Below, in pieces: positions 15,430-22,292 of a stretch of 22,292 bases of DNA. Numbering within the stretch: position 1 is the first letter of the stretch; each line of letters opens with the position of its first letter. The notes below the pieces were generated by a model. The model ran no database searches, had not been told where the DNA came from, and saw only the letters and a program-made list of their open reading frames with translations. The translations under genes were made by a program, and so were the position numbers. Source of the stretch: Wenyingzhuangia sp. (GTDB lineage Bacteria > Bacteroidota > Bacteroidia > Flavobacteriales > Flavobacteriaceae); assembly GCA_020628175.1 (NCBI GenBank), contig JAHDFK010000023.1, positions 1 to 22,292 on the forward strand, read 5' to 3'.

Positions 15430-16980
15430 ATGAAGAATACTTACATAATATATAAGAGTTTTTTGTTTTTATTTACGCTTAGTTTGGTGGCTTGTAAAAC
15501 AGAAAAAAAAGCAAGTCCACTACCAAAGCCCAATGTAGTTGTACTTTATTTAGATGATTTGGGTTACGGAGATGTAAGTGCTTATGGGGGTAAAGAATTA
15601 ATAACGCCTAATATAGATAAACTAGCAAATGGAGGTGTTCGTTTTACAAATGGATATGCTTCGTCTGCTACCTGTACACCTAGTAGATACGCGTTGTTAA
15701 CAGGTGTGTATCCTTGGAGAAATAAGGATGCTAAAATATTACCAGGTACGGCTCCTTTGTTAATATCTACAAAACAAGAAACATTGCCTAAAATGTTTCA
15801 AGCTAAAGGGTATCATACAGGAATTGTAGGAAAGTGGCATTTAGGATTAGGTAGTGGAAATGTAAATTGGAATCAGCACATTTCTCCAGGTCCTAACGAA
15901 GTAGGTTTTCAATCGTCGTATATTATGGCAGCTACACAAGATAGAGTACCTACAGTATATATAGAAAATGGAAATGTAGTAGGGTTGGATCCTAAAGATC
16001 CAATAGAAGTCAGCTACAAAACTAATTTCGAAGGAGAACCCACTGCTATTACGAATCCAGAATTGTTAAAAATGACTTGGCATCACGGACACAACAATAG
16101 TGTTGTAAATGGTATACCAAGAATTGGATATATGAAAGGAGGCGCATCTGCAAAATGGAAAGATGAAGATATGGCAGATCATTTTTTAGCGAAGGCAAAA
16201 CAATATGTAAAAAATCATGCAAAAGAACCTTTCTTCTTGTATTATGCAATGCAACAACCCCATGTGCCAAGAACACCCCATCAACGTTTTGTTGGGAAAT
16301 CAGGTTTAGGGCCAAGGGGAGATGTTATTTTAGAAGCTGACTGGGTGATAGGAGAGTTTGTGAAAATGTTAGAAGATGAAAATATTTTAGAAAATACGTT
16401 AATTGTTGTAACGAGTGATAATGGTCCTGTTTTAAATGATGGTTATGATGATAATGCTGTAGAGAAAATTGGAAAACACGATCCGAAAAGAGGTTTAAGA
16501 GGAGGGAAGTATAGTTTGTACGAAGCAGGAACCAAAGTGCCATTTATTACCTATTGGAAAGGGCATATACAAGCAAATGTTTCTGATGCTTTGGTGTGTC
16601 AAATTGATTTAAAAGCGTCGTTAGCTACGTTTATAGATGGAGTTGTAGCAAAAGATGACGGACAAGATTTGTTAGACGTTTTTTTAGGAAAATCATCTAA
16701 AGGAAGATCTTCTTTATTGGTGGAAGCAAATACTCGTACAGCTTTACGTAAAGACAATTGGGTGTATATTCCGCCTTATAAAGGGGCGAAAATAGCTAAA
16801 GAAGTTAATATTGAATTAGGGAATTCTGATGAGGTGCAATTGTATAACATCAAAGAAGATCCGGGGCAAAAAAAGAATTTAGCAACTAAAAACCCTCAAA
16901 AATTAGAAGAATTAGTAAAAGAATTTCAGCTTTTAAGGGGTGAGAATTTTGCGAATACCGAAAAATTAGAGTTAAAATAA
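15430..16980 (+). CDS. S1-family sulfatase, predicted lipoprotein
   Basis: A 516-residue formylglycine-dependent sulfatase that removes sulfate esters from a glycan. The signature CTPSR at 82-86 supplies C82, which must be oxidised to formylglycine by a maturase not seen in this window. Other active-site elements are present: D42 and D43 in LYLDDLGYGD, GKWHLG near 137-142 and TSDNG in the C-terminal half. The N-terminus is a signal peptide with a lipobox (LVAC, C22), so the enzyme is likely anchored to a membrane facing the periplasm or the surface. The NEVGF and YIMAATQDRVPTVY segments resemble sulfatases acting on galactose or N-acetylhexosamine sulfates, but I do not assign a subfamily. 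The neighbouring glycosidases suggest desulfation of a sulfated galactan-like polymer. It is the last gene of the cluster. Confidence 0.94.
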   Translation: MKNTYIIYKSFLFLFTLSLVACKTEKKASPLPKPNVVVLYLDDLGYGDVSAYGGKELITPNIDKLANGGVRFTNGYASSATCTPSRYALLTGVYPWRNKDAKILPGTAPLLISTKQETLPKMFQAKGYHTGIVGKWHLGLGSGNVNWNQHISPGPNEVGFQSSYIMAATQDRVPTVYIENGNVVGLDPKDPIEVSYKTNFEGEPTAITNPELLKMTWHHGHNNSVVNGIPRIGYMKGGASAKWKDEDMADHFLAKAKQYVKNHAKEPFFLYYAMQQPHVPRTPHQRFVGKSGLGPRGDVILEADWVIGEFVKMLEDENILENTLIVVTSDNGPVLNDGYDDNAVEKIGKHDPKRGLRGGKYSLYEAGTKVPFITYWKGHIQANVSDALVCQIDLKASLATFIDGVVAKDDGQDLLDVFLGKSSKGRSSLLVEANTRTALRKDNWVYIPPYKGAKIAKEVNIELGNSDEVQLYNIKEDPGQKKNLATKNPQKLEELVKEFQLLRGENFANTEKLELK

Positions 16981-17041
16981 TGCGTATTTTTTATTTTTTT
17001 TAATTGTTGATAACCTCTAATAAAATAGGCGTTAGTATCCT

Positions 17042-17072
17042 ATTGTATATCAAGAAAAAACTCTTATATTTG
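17042..17072 (+). promoter_or_regulatory. Promoter of rimP-nusA-infB operon
   Basis: ATTG (17042-17045), a 19-base spacer and TATATTTG (17065-17072) match the Bacteroidetes consensus. Transcription should begin near 17078, giving a leader of about 55 bases before rimP. Confidence 0.88.
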
Positions 17073-17094
17073 TGGCAGATTATTTGAAAGAGAT

Positions 17095-17121
17095 AAGTGG
17101 GGCTTTAATGCCCCACTTTTT
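17095..17121 (+). promoter_or_regulatory. Terminator-like hairpin in the rimP leader (possible attenuator)
   Basis: A perfect 9-bp GC-rich stem, AAGTGGGGC (17095-17103) with GCCCCACTT (17110-17118), has the loop TTTAAT and leads into a short T run ending at 17121. It lies between the promoter and the rimP start at 17132. The T run is shorter than in the true terminators of this window, so partial termination is more likely than full. Feedback by NusA, encoded downstream, is an attractive inference. Confidence 0.65.
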
Positions 17122-17131
17122 ATAGGTATAT

Positions 17132-17596
17132 ATGGATAAAAGAAAAGTAGAGGATTTAGTAAATCAAGCGTTAGAAGAAAACGAAACATTGTTTTTGGTG
17201 GATTTAACAATTGGAGCTGATAGCAAAATCATCGTTACGATTGATGGAGATCAGGGAGTGCCTCTAAAAGAATGTATTCGTGTGAGTAGATTTGTAGAAT
17301 CTGACTTAGATAGGGAAGAGGAAGATTATAGTATTGAGGTGGCGACACCAGATATTGCAAAACCTATTGTAATGAAACGACAATATGTTAAAAATATTGG
17401 GAGAATTGTTACCGTAACCACTGCAGAAGAAAAGTACGAGGGTACTTTAACAGAAGCAAATGAAGAAACAATTGTGCTAACTTGGAAAACAAGAGAGCCA
17501 AAGCCTATAGGAAAAGGAAAAGTAACTGTAGAAAAAACAGCAACTCTTAACTATAGCGATATAAAAGAGACAAAAGTTAAAATATTATTTAGTTAA
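17132..17596 (+). CDS. rimP: Ribosome maturation factor RimP
   Basis: A 154-residue assembly factor for the 30S subunit, acting in the cytoplasm with the S12 region of 16S rRNA. The N-terminal alpha/beta domain (about 1-75) contains LFLVDLTIG and IIVTIDGDQGVPLKEC. The C-terminal SH3-like domain (about 80-154) contains KRQYVKNIGR and YEGTLTEAN. The family's SSPG loop reads ATPD here (about 73-76), a mild divergence. It is followed after nine bases by nusA, the classical rimP-nusA-infB order. The start ATG is preceded by the leader with the hairpin at 17095-17121 and lacks a Shine-Dalgarno sequence. Confidence 0.95.
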   Translation: MDKRKVEDLVNQALEENETLFLVDLTIGADSKIIVTIDGDQGVPLKECIRVSRFVESDLDREEEDYSIEVATPDIAKPIVMKRQYVKNIGRIVTVTTAEEKYEGTLTEANEETIVLTWKTREPKPIGKGKVTVEKTATLNYSDIKETKVKILFS

Positions 17597-17605
17597 AATA
17601 TTTAA

Positions 17606-18856
17606 ATGGAGAATATAGATTTAATCAATTCATTTTCAGAATTTAAAGACGATAAGAATATCGATCGTGTGATGTTGATGTCCATCTTAGAAGAAGTTTT
17701 TAGGGCTGCTTTAAAAAGAAAATACGGATCGGATGACAACTTTGATATTATTGTAAACCCTGATAAAGGAGATTTAGAAATATGGCGTAACCGTATTGTT
17801 GTAGAGGATGGGTTTTCTGAAGACGATAATGAAGAAATTGAATTAGCAGAAGCTAGATTGATTGAACCTGATTTTGAAGTTGGAGAAGAAGTATCGGAAG
17901 AAATTAAATTACATCAATTAGGGCGTAGAGCAATTTTAGCATTGCGTCAGAATTTAATTTCTAAAATATACGAGCACGATAGTACAAACTTGTACAAGAA
18001 ATTTAAAGAATTAGAAGGAGATTTATATTCTGCAGAAGTTCATCACATAAAGCACAACGCTGTTATTTTATTAGATGATGAAGGAAACGAAATTGTTTTA
18101 CCAAAAAGTGAACAAATCCGTGCAGATTATTTTAGAAAAGGAGATGCTGTAAGGGGTATTATTAAAACGGTAGAATTAAGAGGAAATAAGCCTGTTATTA
18201 TTTTATCTAGAACCTCTCCAGAATTCTTAAGAAAATTATTCGAACAAGAAATACCAGAAGTATTCGATGGTTTAATTACTATAGAAGGAGTAGCTCGTAT
18301 ACCTGGTGAAAAAGCCAAAATAGCAGTAGATTCTTACGATGATAGAATCGATCCTGTTGGAGCTTGTGTAGGTATTAAAGGATCTAGAATTCATGGAATT
18401 GTTCGTGAATTAGGTAACGAAAATATAGATGTTGTGAATTATACAAAAAACACGCAACTATATATTTCTAGAGCATTAAGTCCTGCCAAAGTTGTTAAAA
18501 TGGATCTTATTGAAGCAGAAGGTGAAAACAAACCAAAAGCTGAAGTATATTTACGTCCAGAAGAAGTATCAAAAGCAATTGGTAGAAATGGGGTTAACAT
18601 TAGGTTGGCAACACAATTAACAGGTTACGAAATTGACGTGTTAAGAGAAGGTGCAGAAGATGACGAAGATGTAGAATTGACAGAGTTTTCTGACGAAATA
18701 GAAGCATGGATAATTGACGAGTTCAAGAGCATTGGTTTGGACACTGCAAAAAGTGTTATAGACAAAGATGTGAAGGAATTAGTGAGCAGAACTGATTTGG
18801 AAGAAGAAACTATCATTGAAGTTCAACGTATATTAAAAGAAGAATTTGATAAATAA
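17606..18856 (+). CDS. nusA: Transcription termination/antitermination factor NusA
   Basis: A 416-residue RNA-polymerase-binding factor that modulates pausing, termination and antitermination. The N-terminal polymerase-binding domain covers about 1-130. The S1 RNA-binding domain follows (about 135-200, EGDLYSAEVHHIKHNAVIL). Two KH domains come next, with DPVGACVGIKGSRIHGI marking KH1 and SKAIGRNGVNIRLA marking KH2. After KH2 there is only a short acidic tail (about 345-416), without the duplicated acidic repeats of the E. coli protein; short versions are common outside Proteobacteria. It lies nine bases after rimP and 62 before infB. NusA could act on the hairpin in its own operon's leader, which is inference. 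Confidence 0.97.
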   Translation: MENIDLINSFSEFKDDKNIDRVMLMSILEEVFRAALKRKYGSDDNFDIIVNPDKGDLEIWRNRIVVEDGFSEDDNEEIELAEARLIEPDFEVGEEVSEEIKLHQLGRRAILALRQNLISKIYEHDSTNLYKKFKELEGDLYSAEVHHIKHNAVILLDDEGNEIVLPKSEQIRADYFRKGDAVRGIIKTVELRGNKPVIILSRTSPEFLRKLFEQEIPEVFDGLITIEGVARIPGEKAKIAVDSYDDRIDPVGACVGIKGSRIHGIVRELGNENIDVVNYTKNTQLYISRALSPAKVVKMDLIEAEGENKPKAEVYLRPEEVSKAIGRNGVNIRLATQLTGYEIDVLREGAEDDEDVELTEFSDEIEAWIIDEFKSIGLDTAKSVIDKDVKELVSRTDLEEETIIEVQRILKEEFDK

Positions 18857-18873
18857 AATGAATAGTATTCATT
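18857..18873 (+). other. Small inverted repeat between nusA and infB
   Basis: AATGAAT and ATTCATT form a 7-bp AT-only stem around AGT directly after the nusA stop codon. No T run follows, so it is not a terminator. It might be a 3'-end or processing structure, or chance in AT-rich DNA. Confidence 0.3.
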
Positions 18874-18918
18874 AAAAGTCAAAACATCTTCTTAAACAAA
18901 AAACAGTAAAAAGTATAT

Positions 18919-21795
18919 ATGTCTGTAAGCAAAACATTAAGGCTTAACAAAGTTTTACGAGAATTAAACATATCGCTAGATAGAGCGGTAGAACATCTTT
19001 CTTCCAAAGGAATTGAAATAGAGGCACGTCCTACTACTAAAATTTCGAATGGTGAGTACCAAATCTTATTGGATGGATTTCAAACAGATGCGCAAAAGAA
19101 AGCCGTATCTAAAGAAGTTGGTGAAGAAAAGAGAAAAGAGAAAGAAGAATTACGTTTAGCTCAAGAAGAGAAAAAACGTAAAGAAGAGGAAGAGAAGAAT
19201 AGAATTCTTAAAGCGAAAGCAAAAAAGCTTGAGGTTAAAACTGTTGGTAAAATAGATTTAGATAAAAAGCCAAAAGAAGAACCTAAAGCAGAAACTGTTG
19301 CAACTCCTACAACTGAACCAGAAGCTACAAAAGATGTAGTTGCTGAAAAAGTTGAGACACCTAAAGAGCCTCAAGTAATAAAGGCAAGCGCTCCAAAATT
19401 AGGAGGTTTAAAGATTGTAAAATCGGCACCTGTACATACTGAAAAACCAAAAGAAAAGGTTAAAGAAGTTAAAAAAGAGGAGGCAAAACCAAAAGTTGAG
19501 AAAAAAGCAGAAGTTAAAAAGGTAGAAACAGTACAACAACCTGTTGCTACAAAGCCTGAAACAAAAACTACTGTTGGAAAATCGCCAGAAGAAGGAGGAG
19601 AGCCAGAAGCTTTAAAGACACAATACCAAAAACTTACTGGACCGAAACTTACAGGTACTAAAATTGATTTAAAACAATTTGAAAGACCTAAGAAGAAAAA
19701 GCCAGAAGCTAAAGCAGGAGCAGGAAACAACGATCCTAAGAAGAAACGTAAGAGAATTGTTAAGCCTGGAGGAAATACAAATCCTAACAACAGAGGTGGA
19801 CAAGGTGGTAATAGAGGTGGACAAGGTGGAAACCGTAGAGGACCAGGTAGACCAGGAGGAAGATTCTCTCAACCTGTAACAAAAGAAGAACCAACAGACG
19901 AAGAAGTACAAAAACAAGTACGTGAAACCCTAGAAAGATTACAAGGGAAGTCTAAGAAAAATAAAGGTGCTAAATACCGTAGAGAAAAGCGTGATTTACA
20001 CCGTCAACAAACAGAAGCACAAGCACAAGAAGCAGCAGAAAGCAAAGTATTAAAAGTTACGGAGTTTGTTACTGTAAGTGAAGTTGCTACAATGATGGAT
20101 GTTGGAGTTACAGAAATTATTTCTGCATGTATGATGTTAGGGATGATGGTAACAATGAACCAACGTTTAGATGCTGAGACGATTAAAATTGTAGCCGAAG
20201 AATTTAACCATGAAGTTGAATTTGTAGGTGCAGAAGTTGAAGAATCTGTAGTAGAAGTAGAAGATAACGAAGAAGACTTGGTTGATAGAGCTCCTATTAT
20301 TACAATTATGGGACACGTAGATCACGGTAAAACATCGTTGTTAGACTATATACGTAAAGCAAACGTAATTGCAGGAGAATCTGGAGGAATTACACAACAT
20401 ATTGGGGCTTACTCAGTGAAAATAGGAAGTGGTCAAAAAATTGCCTTTTTAGATACACCAGGTCACGAGGCCTTTACAGCAATGCGTGCACGTGGTGCTC
20501 AGGTTACCGATTTAGTAATTATTGTAATTGCTGCGGATGATGACGTGATGCCACAAACAAAAGAAGCAATTAGTCATGCACAAGCTGCAGGAGTACCTAT
20601 TGTTTTTGCATTAAACAAAATAGATAAGCCTACAGCAAATCCAGACAACGTGAAACAACAGTTGGCAAGTATGGATTTATTAGTTGAAGATTGGGGTGGT
20701 AAATACCAATGTCAAGAAATTTCAGCAAAATCAGGTCAAGGAGTTGATGAGTTATTAGAGAAAGTTGTTTTAGAATCTGAAATTTTGGAATTAAAAGCAA
20801 ATCCTAATAAAGCAGCTTTAGGTACTGTTGTAGAAGCACAATTAGATAAAGGACGTGGATATGTATCTACAATTATGGTACAAGCAGGTACTTTAAGAAT
20901 TGGAGATTATATTTTAGCAGGTAAATGTTCTGGTAAAGTAAGAGCAATGTTCGACGAGCGTGGTAACAATGTTGCAGAAGCACCACCATCAACACCCGTT
21001 TCTATATTAGGTTTAGATGGAGCGCCTCAAGCAGGAGATAAGTTTAATGTATTTGAAGATGAAAGAGAAGCAAAACAAATAGCTTCTAAACGTTCTCAAT
21101 TACAACGTGAACAATCTGTAAGAACTCAGAAAACATTGACGTTAGATGAAATTGGTCGTCGTATTGCATTAGGAGACTTTAAAGAGTTAAACATAATTTT
21201 AAAAGGAGATGTAGATGGTTCTGTAGAAGCATTAACAGATTCTTTCCAAAAATTATCTACCGAAGAAATTCAGGTAAATATTTTACACAAAGGAGTTGGA
21301 GCTATTACCGAGTCTGATGTATTATTAGCTTCGGCATCTGATGCGATTATTGTTGGATTTAATGTTAGACCAGCGGGTAATGCAAGACAAGTTGCAGATA
21401 CAGAAGAAGTTGATATTAGAACCTACTCAATCATTTACGATGCGATAAATGATCTGAAAGACGCTATGGAAGGTATGTTATCTCCAGATACTAGAGAAGA
21501 AGTATTAGGTAACATAGAAATTAGACAAGTCTACAAAATATCTAAAGTTGGTAACATTGCCGGTTGTATGGTAGTACAAGGTAAAATTACAAGAAACTCT
21601 AAAATACGTATTATTAGAGACGGTATTGTAGTGCACGATGGTGAATTAACAGCTTTAAAGCGATTTAAAGATGATGCTAAAGAAGTTACTAAAGGATATG
21701 ATTGTGGTGTACAAATTAAAAACTACAATGATATACAAGTAGGAGATGTTATAGAATCTTACGAAATAGTAGAAATAAAAAAGAAGTTAAAGTAA
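18919..21795 (+). CDS. infB: Translation initiation factor IF-2
   Basis: A 958-residue GTPase that brings initiator tRNA to the 30S subunit and promotes subunit joining. The N-terminal IF2N-type domain (about 1-55) leads into a long, disordered Lys/Glu/Pro-rich linker (about 60-340). The linker contains a Gly-Arg segment with two exact RGGQGGN repeats (292-305). A second IF2N-like domain follows near 375-430. The G domain shows GHVDHGKT (465-472), [14 protein letters not shown] (512-516), NKID (566-569) and SAKSGQG. Domains II to IV complete the C-terminus (about 635-958). It is the last gene of the operon and ends before a strong terminator at 21814-21852. The length and linker are normal for Bacteroidetes. 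Confidence 0.98.
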   Translation: MSVSKTLRLNKVLRELNISLDRAVEHLSSKGIEIEARPTTKISNGEYQILLDGFQTDAQKKAVSKEVGEEKRKEKEELRLAQEEKKRKEEEEKNRILKAKAKKLEVKTVGKIDLDKKPKEEPKAETVATPTTEPEATKDVVAEKVETPKEPQVIKASAPKLGGLKIVKSAPVHTEKPKEKVKEVKKEEAKPKVEKKAEVKKVETVQQPVATKPETKTTVGKSPEEGGEPEALKTQYQKLTGPKLTGTKIDLKQFERPKKKKPEAKAGAGNNDPKKKRKRIVKPGGNTNPNNRGGQGGNRGGQGGNRRGPGRPGGRFSQPVTKEEPTDEEVQKQVRETLERLQGKSKKNKGAKYRREKRDLHRQQTEAQAQEAAESKVLKVTEFVTVSEVATMMDVGVTEIISACMMLGMMVTMNQRLDAETIKIVAEEFNHEVEFVGAEVEESVVEVEDNEEDLVDRAPIITIMGHVDHGKTSLLDYIRKANVIAGESGGITQHIGAYSVKIGSGQKIAFLDTPGHEAFTAMRARGAQVTDLVIIVIAADDDVMPQTKEAISHAQAAGVPIVFALNKIDKPTANPDNVKQQLASMDLLVEDWGGKYQCQEISAKSGQGVDELLEKVVLESEILELKANPNKAALGTVVEAQLDKGRGYVSTIMVQAGTLRIGDYILAGKCSGKVRAMFDERGNNVAEAPPSTPVSILGLDGAPQAGDKFNVFEDEREAKQIASKRSQLQREQSVRTQKTLTLDEIGRRIALGDFKELNIILKGDVDGSVEALTDSFQKLSTEEIQVNILHKGVGAITESDVLLASASDAIIVGFNVRPAGNARQVADTEEVDIRTYSIIYDAINDLKDAMEGMLSPDTREEVLGNIEIRQVYKISKVGNIAGCMVVQGKITRNSKIRIIRDGIVVHDGELTALKRFKDDAKEVTKGYDCGVQIKNYNDIQVGDVIESYEIVEIKKKLK
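19792..19833 (+). repeat. Two 21-bp tandem repeats coding RGGQGGN in infB
   Basis: Units 19792-19812 and 19813-19833 differ only at two or three bases near their ends and both encode RGGQGGN. They sit in the flexible linker of IF-2 and are in frame, so copy-number change would keep the reading frame. Confidence 0.85.
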
Positions 21796-21813
21796 GTATT
21801 ACTTTAAACCCAT

Positions 21814-21852
21814 AAAAAAAGGTCTATTTCATTACGAAATAGACTTTTTTTT
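21814..21852 (+). terminator. Terminator of rimP-nusA-infB operon
   Basis: GTCTATTTC (21822-21830) pairs with GAAATAGAC (21836-21844) around the loop ATTAC, with A before and eight T after. It is a strong Rho-independent terminator just past the infB stop. Confidence 0.92.
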
Positions 21853-21902
21853 ATTAAAATATATTTTTCTGTATTTTATGTAGTACTCTCATTAATAAAG
21901 AC

Positions 21903-21910
21903 TATCTTTG
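21903..21910 (+). promoter_or_regulatory. Promoter -7 element of cold-shock gene
   Basis: TATCTTTG matches TAnnTTTG, 28 bases before the GTG start. No TTG at the usual -33 spacing is seen. The implied leader is only about 20 bases, much shorter than the long thermosensing leaders of enterobacterial csp genes. Confidence 0.5.
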
Positions 21911-21938
21911 AGACTTATTAAAAACATTACATTACAAA

Positions 21939-22130
21939 GTGAAAAAAGGTACAGTAAAGTTCTTTAATGAATCAAAAGGATTTGGATTCATTATAGACGA
22001 CGAGACAAAACAAGATTATTTCGTACACATCTCAGGATTGATTGATGAAGTTCGTGAAGGAGACGAGGTAGAGTTCGATTTAAAAGAAGGAAGAAAAGGA
22101 TTAAACGCAGTAGACGTTAAAGCTTTATAA
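21939..22130 (+). CDS. Cold-shock domain protein (CspA family)
   Basis: A 63-residue single cold-shock domain that binds single-stranded RNA/DNA and acts as an RNA chaperone. RNP1 is KGFGFI (13-18) and RNP2 is YFVHISG (27-33). The protein begins GTVKFFNESKGFGF after the initiator and two lysines. The start codon is GTG at 21939-21941; no in-frame ATG or TTG lies upstream, and the alignment with other CspA proteins fixes this start. It has its own promoter element and terminator, so it is monocistronic. The family is usually multicopy, so which paralogue this is cannot be told. Confidence 0.95.
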   Translation: MKKGTVKFFNESKGFGFIIDDETKQDYFVHISGLIDEVREGDEVEFDLKEGRKGLNAVDVKAL

Positions 22131-22166
22131 GAATTAAATTTCTTACATCTTTTTTAAAAGATTTTC

Positions 22167-22199
22167 AAAAACCATAACTTATTAGTTATGGTTTTTTTT
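22167..22199 (+). terminator. Terminator of cold-shock gene
   Basis: AACCATAACT (22170-22179) pairs with AGTTATGGTT (22184-22193) around TATT, flanked by A and followed by T. It can also act from the other strand. Confidence 0.9.
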
Positions 22200-22209
22200 G
22201 TTATAAATA

Positions 22210-22292
22210 TGTCCCGTCCTAAAATAGCATTACAGTAAACTGTTATTTATGGAATCAACACATTCAAATTACGTAAAGCGTACTCAAAAGGA
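22210..22292 (+). mobile_element. Left end of a putative IS3-family insertion sequence (cut by window edge)
   Basis: The sequence from TGTCCCGTCC at 22210 onward looks like an insertion-sequence end, starting with TG as IS3-family elements do. It is followed 39 bases later by the start of a transposase-like ORF. The boundary is inferred; the other end and the target-site duplication are outside the window. Confidence 0.5.
22249..22292 (+). CDS. Start of putative IS3-family transposase OrfA (partial)
   Basis: Only 14 codons are visible, reading MESTHSNYVKRTQK. I recognise this as the usual beginning of OrfA helix-turn-helix transposase proteins of IS3-type elements in Flavobacteria, where KRTQKDY is followed by a helix-turn-helix. 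The call is from memory on a very short fragment, so it is moderate. The upstream sequence looks like an element end, which supports it. Confidence 0.55.
   Translation, partial: MESTHSNYVKRTQK

Noticed and set aside
19371..19790. Minus-strand ORF of 139 codons inside infB
   Set aside because: It is antisense to the Lys/Pro-rich IF-2 linker, whose biased codons produce a long Phe/Ser/Gly-rich open frame. No start signal or family match.
19792..19833. CRISPR array or other repeat system
   Set aside because: The only short tandem repeats are two in-frame coding units in infB; no repeat-spacer pattern or cas genes are seen anywhere.

Overview
The window looks like chromosomal DNA of a marine member of the Bacteroidetes, most likely family Flavobacteriaceae. 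The evidence is the AT-rich composition, the lack of Shine-Dalgarno sequences before most starts, several TTTG/N19/TAnnTTTG promoters, typical flavobacterial versions of DUF2723, RimP/NusA/IF2 and PolA, and secreted glycan-degrading enzymes next to a formylglycine-type sulfatase. The genus cannot be fixed from the sequence alone.

Layout. Positions 1-1726 (minus strand) hold rpsI (cut by the window edge), rplM and a TerC-family membrane protein. A secreted protein resembling DUF4412 (plus, 1863-2660) converges on polA (minus, 2719-5514) across a shared bidirectional terminator. A small cysteine-free thioredoxin-fold protein (plus, 5787-6086) overlaps, stop against stop, the end of a minus-strand pair: a NodB-type polysaccharide deacetylase and a large DUF2723 (TMEM260-like) membrane protein, coupled by a TAATG overlap. 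Two identical tRNA-Gln(TTG) genes follow, each with its own promoter and terminator.

Positions 10395-16980 (plus) hold a compact glycan-degradation cluster: a secreted GH42-like clan GH-A protein, a secreted GH2 glycosidase and a lipoprotein S1 sulfatase. There is no SusC/SusD pair or regulator in view. Together they suggest use of a sulfated galactan-like polymer, but the substrate is an inference. The cluster sits between the tRNAs and the housekeeping rimP-nusA-infB operon (17132-21795). A cold-shock protein gene comes next, and the window ends in the first codons of what looks like an IS3-type transposase.

Most of the window is ordinary core genome. The points most worth a second look are: the GH42-like protein, which seems to lack both catalytic glutamates; PolA, whose 3'-5' exonuclease metal ligands are replaced; a terminator-like hairpin between the promoter and the start of the rimP-nusA-infB operon; a 5'-end hairpin with an alternative pairing partner in the rplM leader; and the cysteine-free thioredoxin. 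I saw no CRISPR array, integrase, phage genes or clear defence system.
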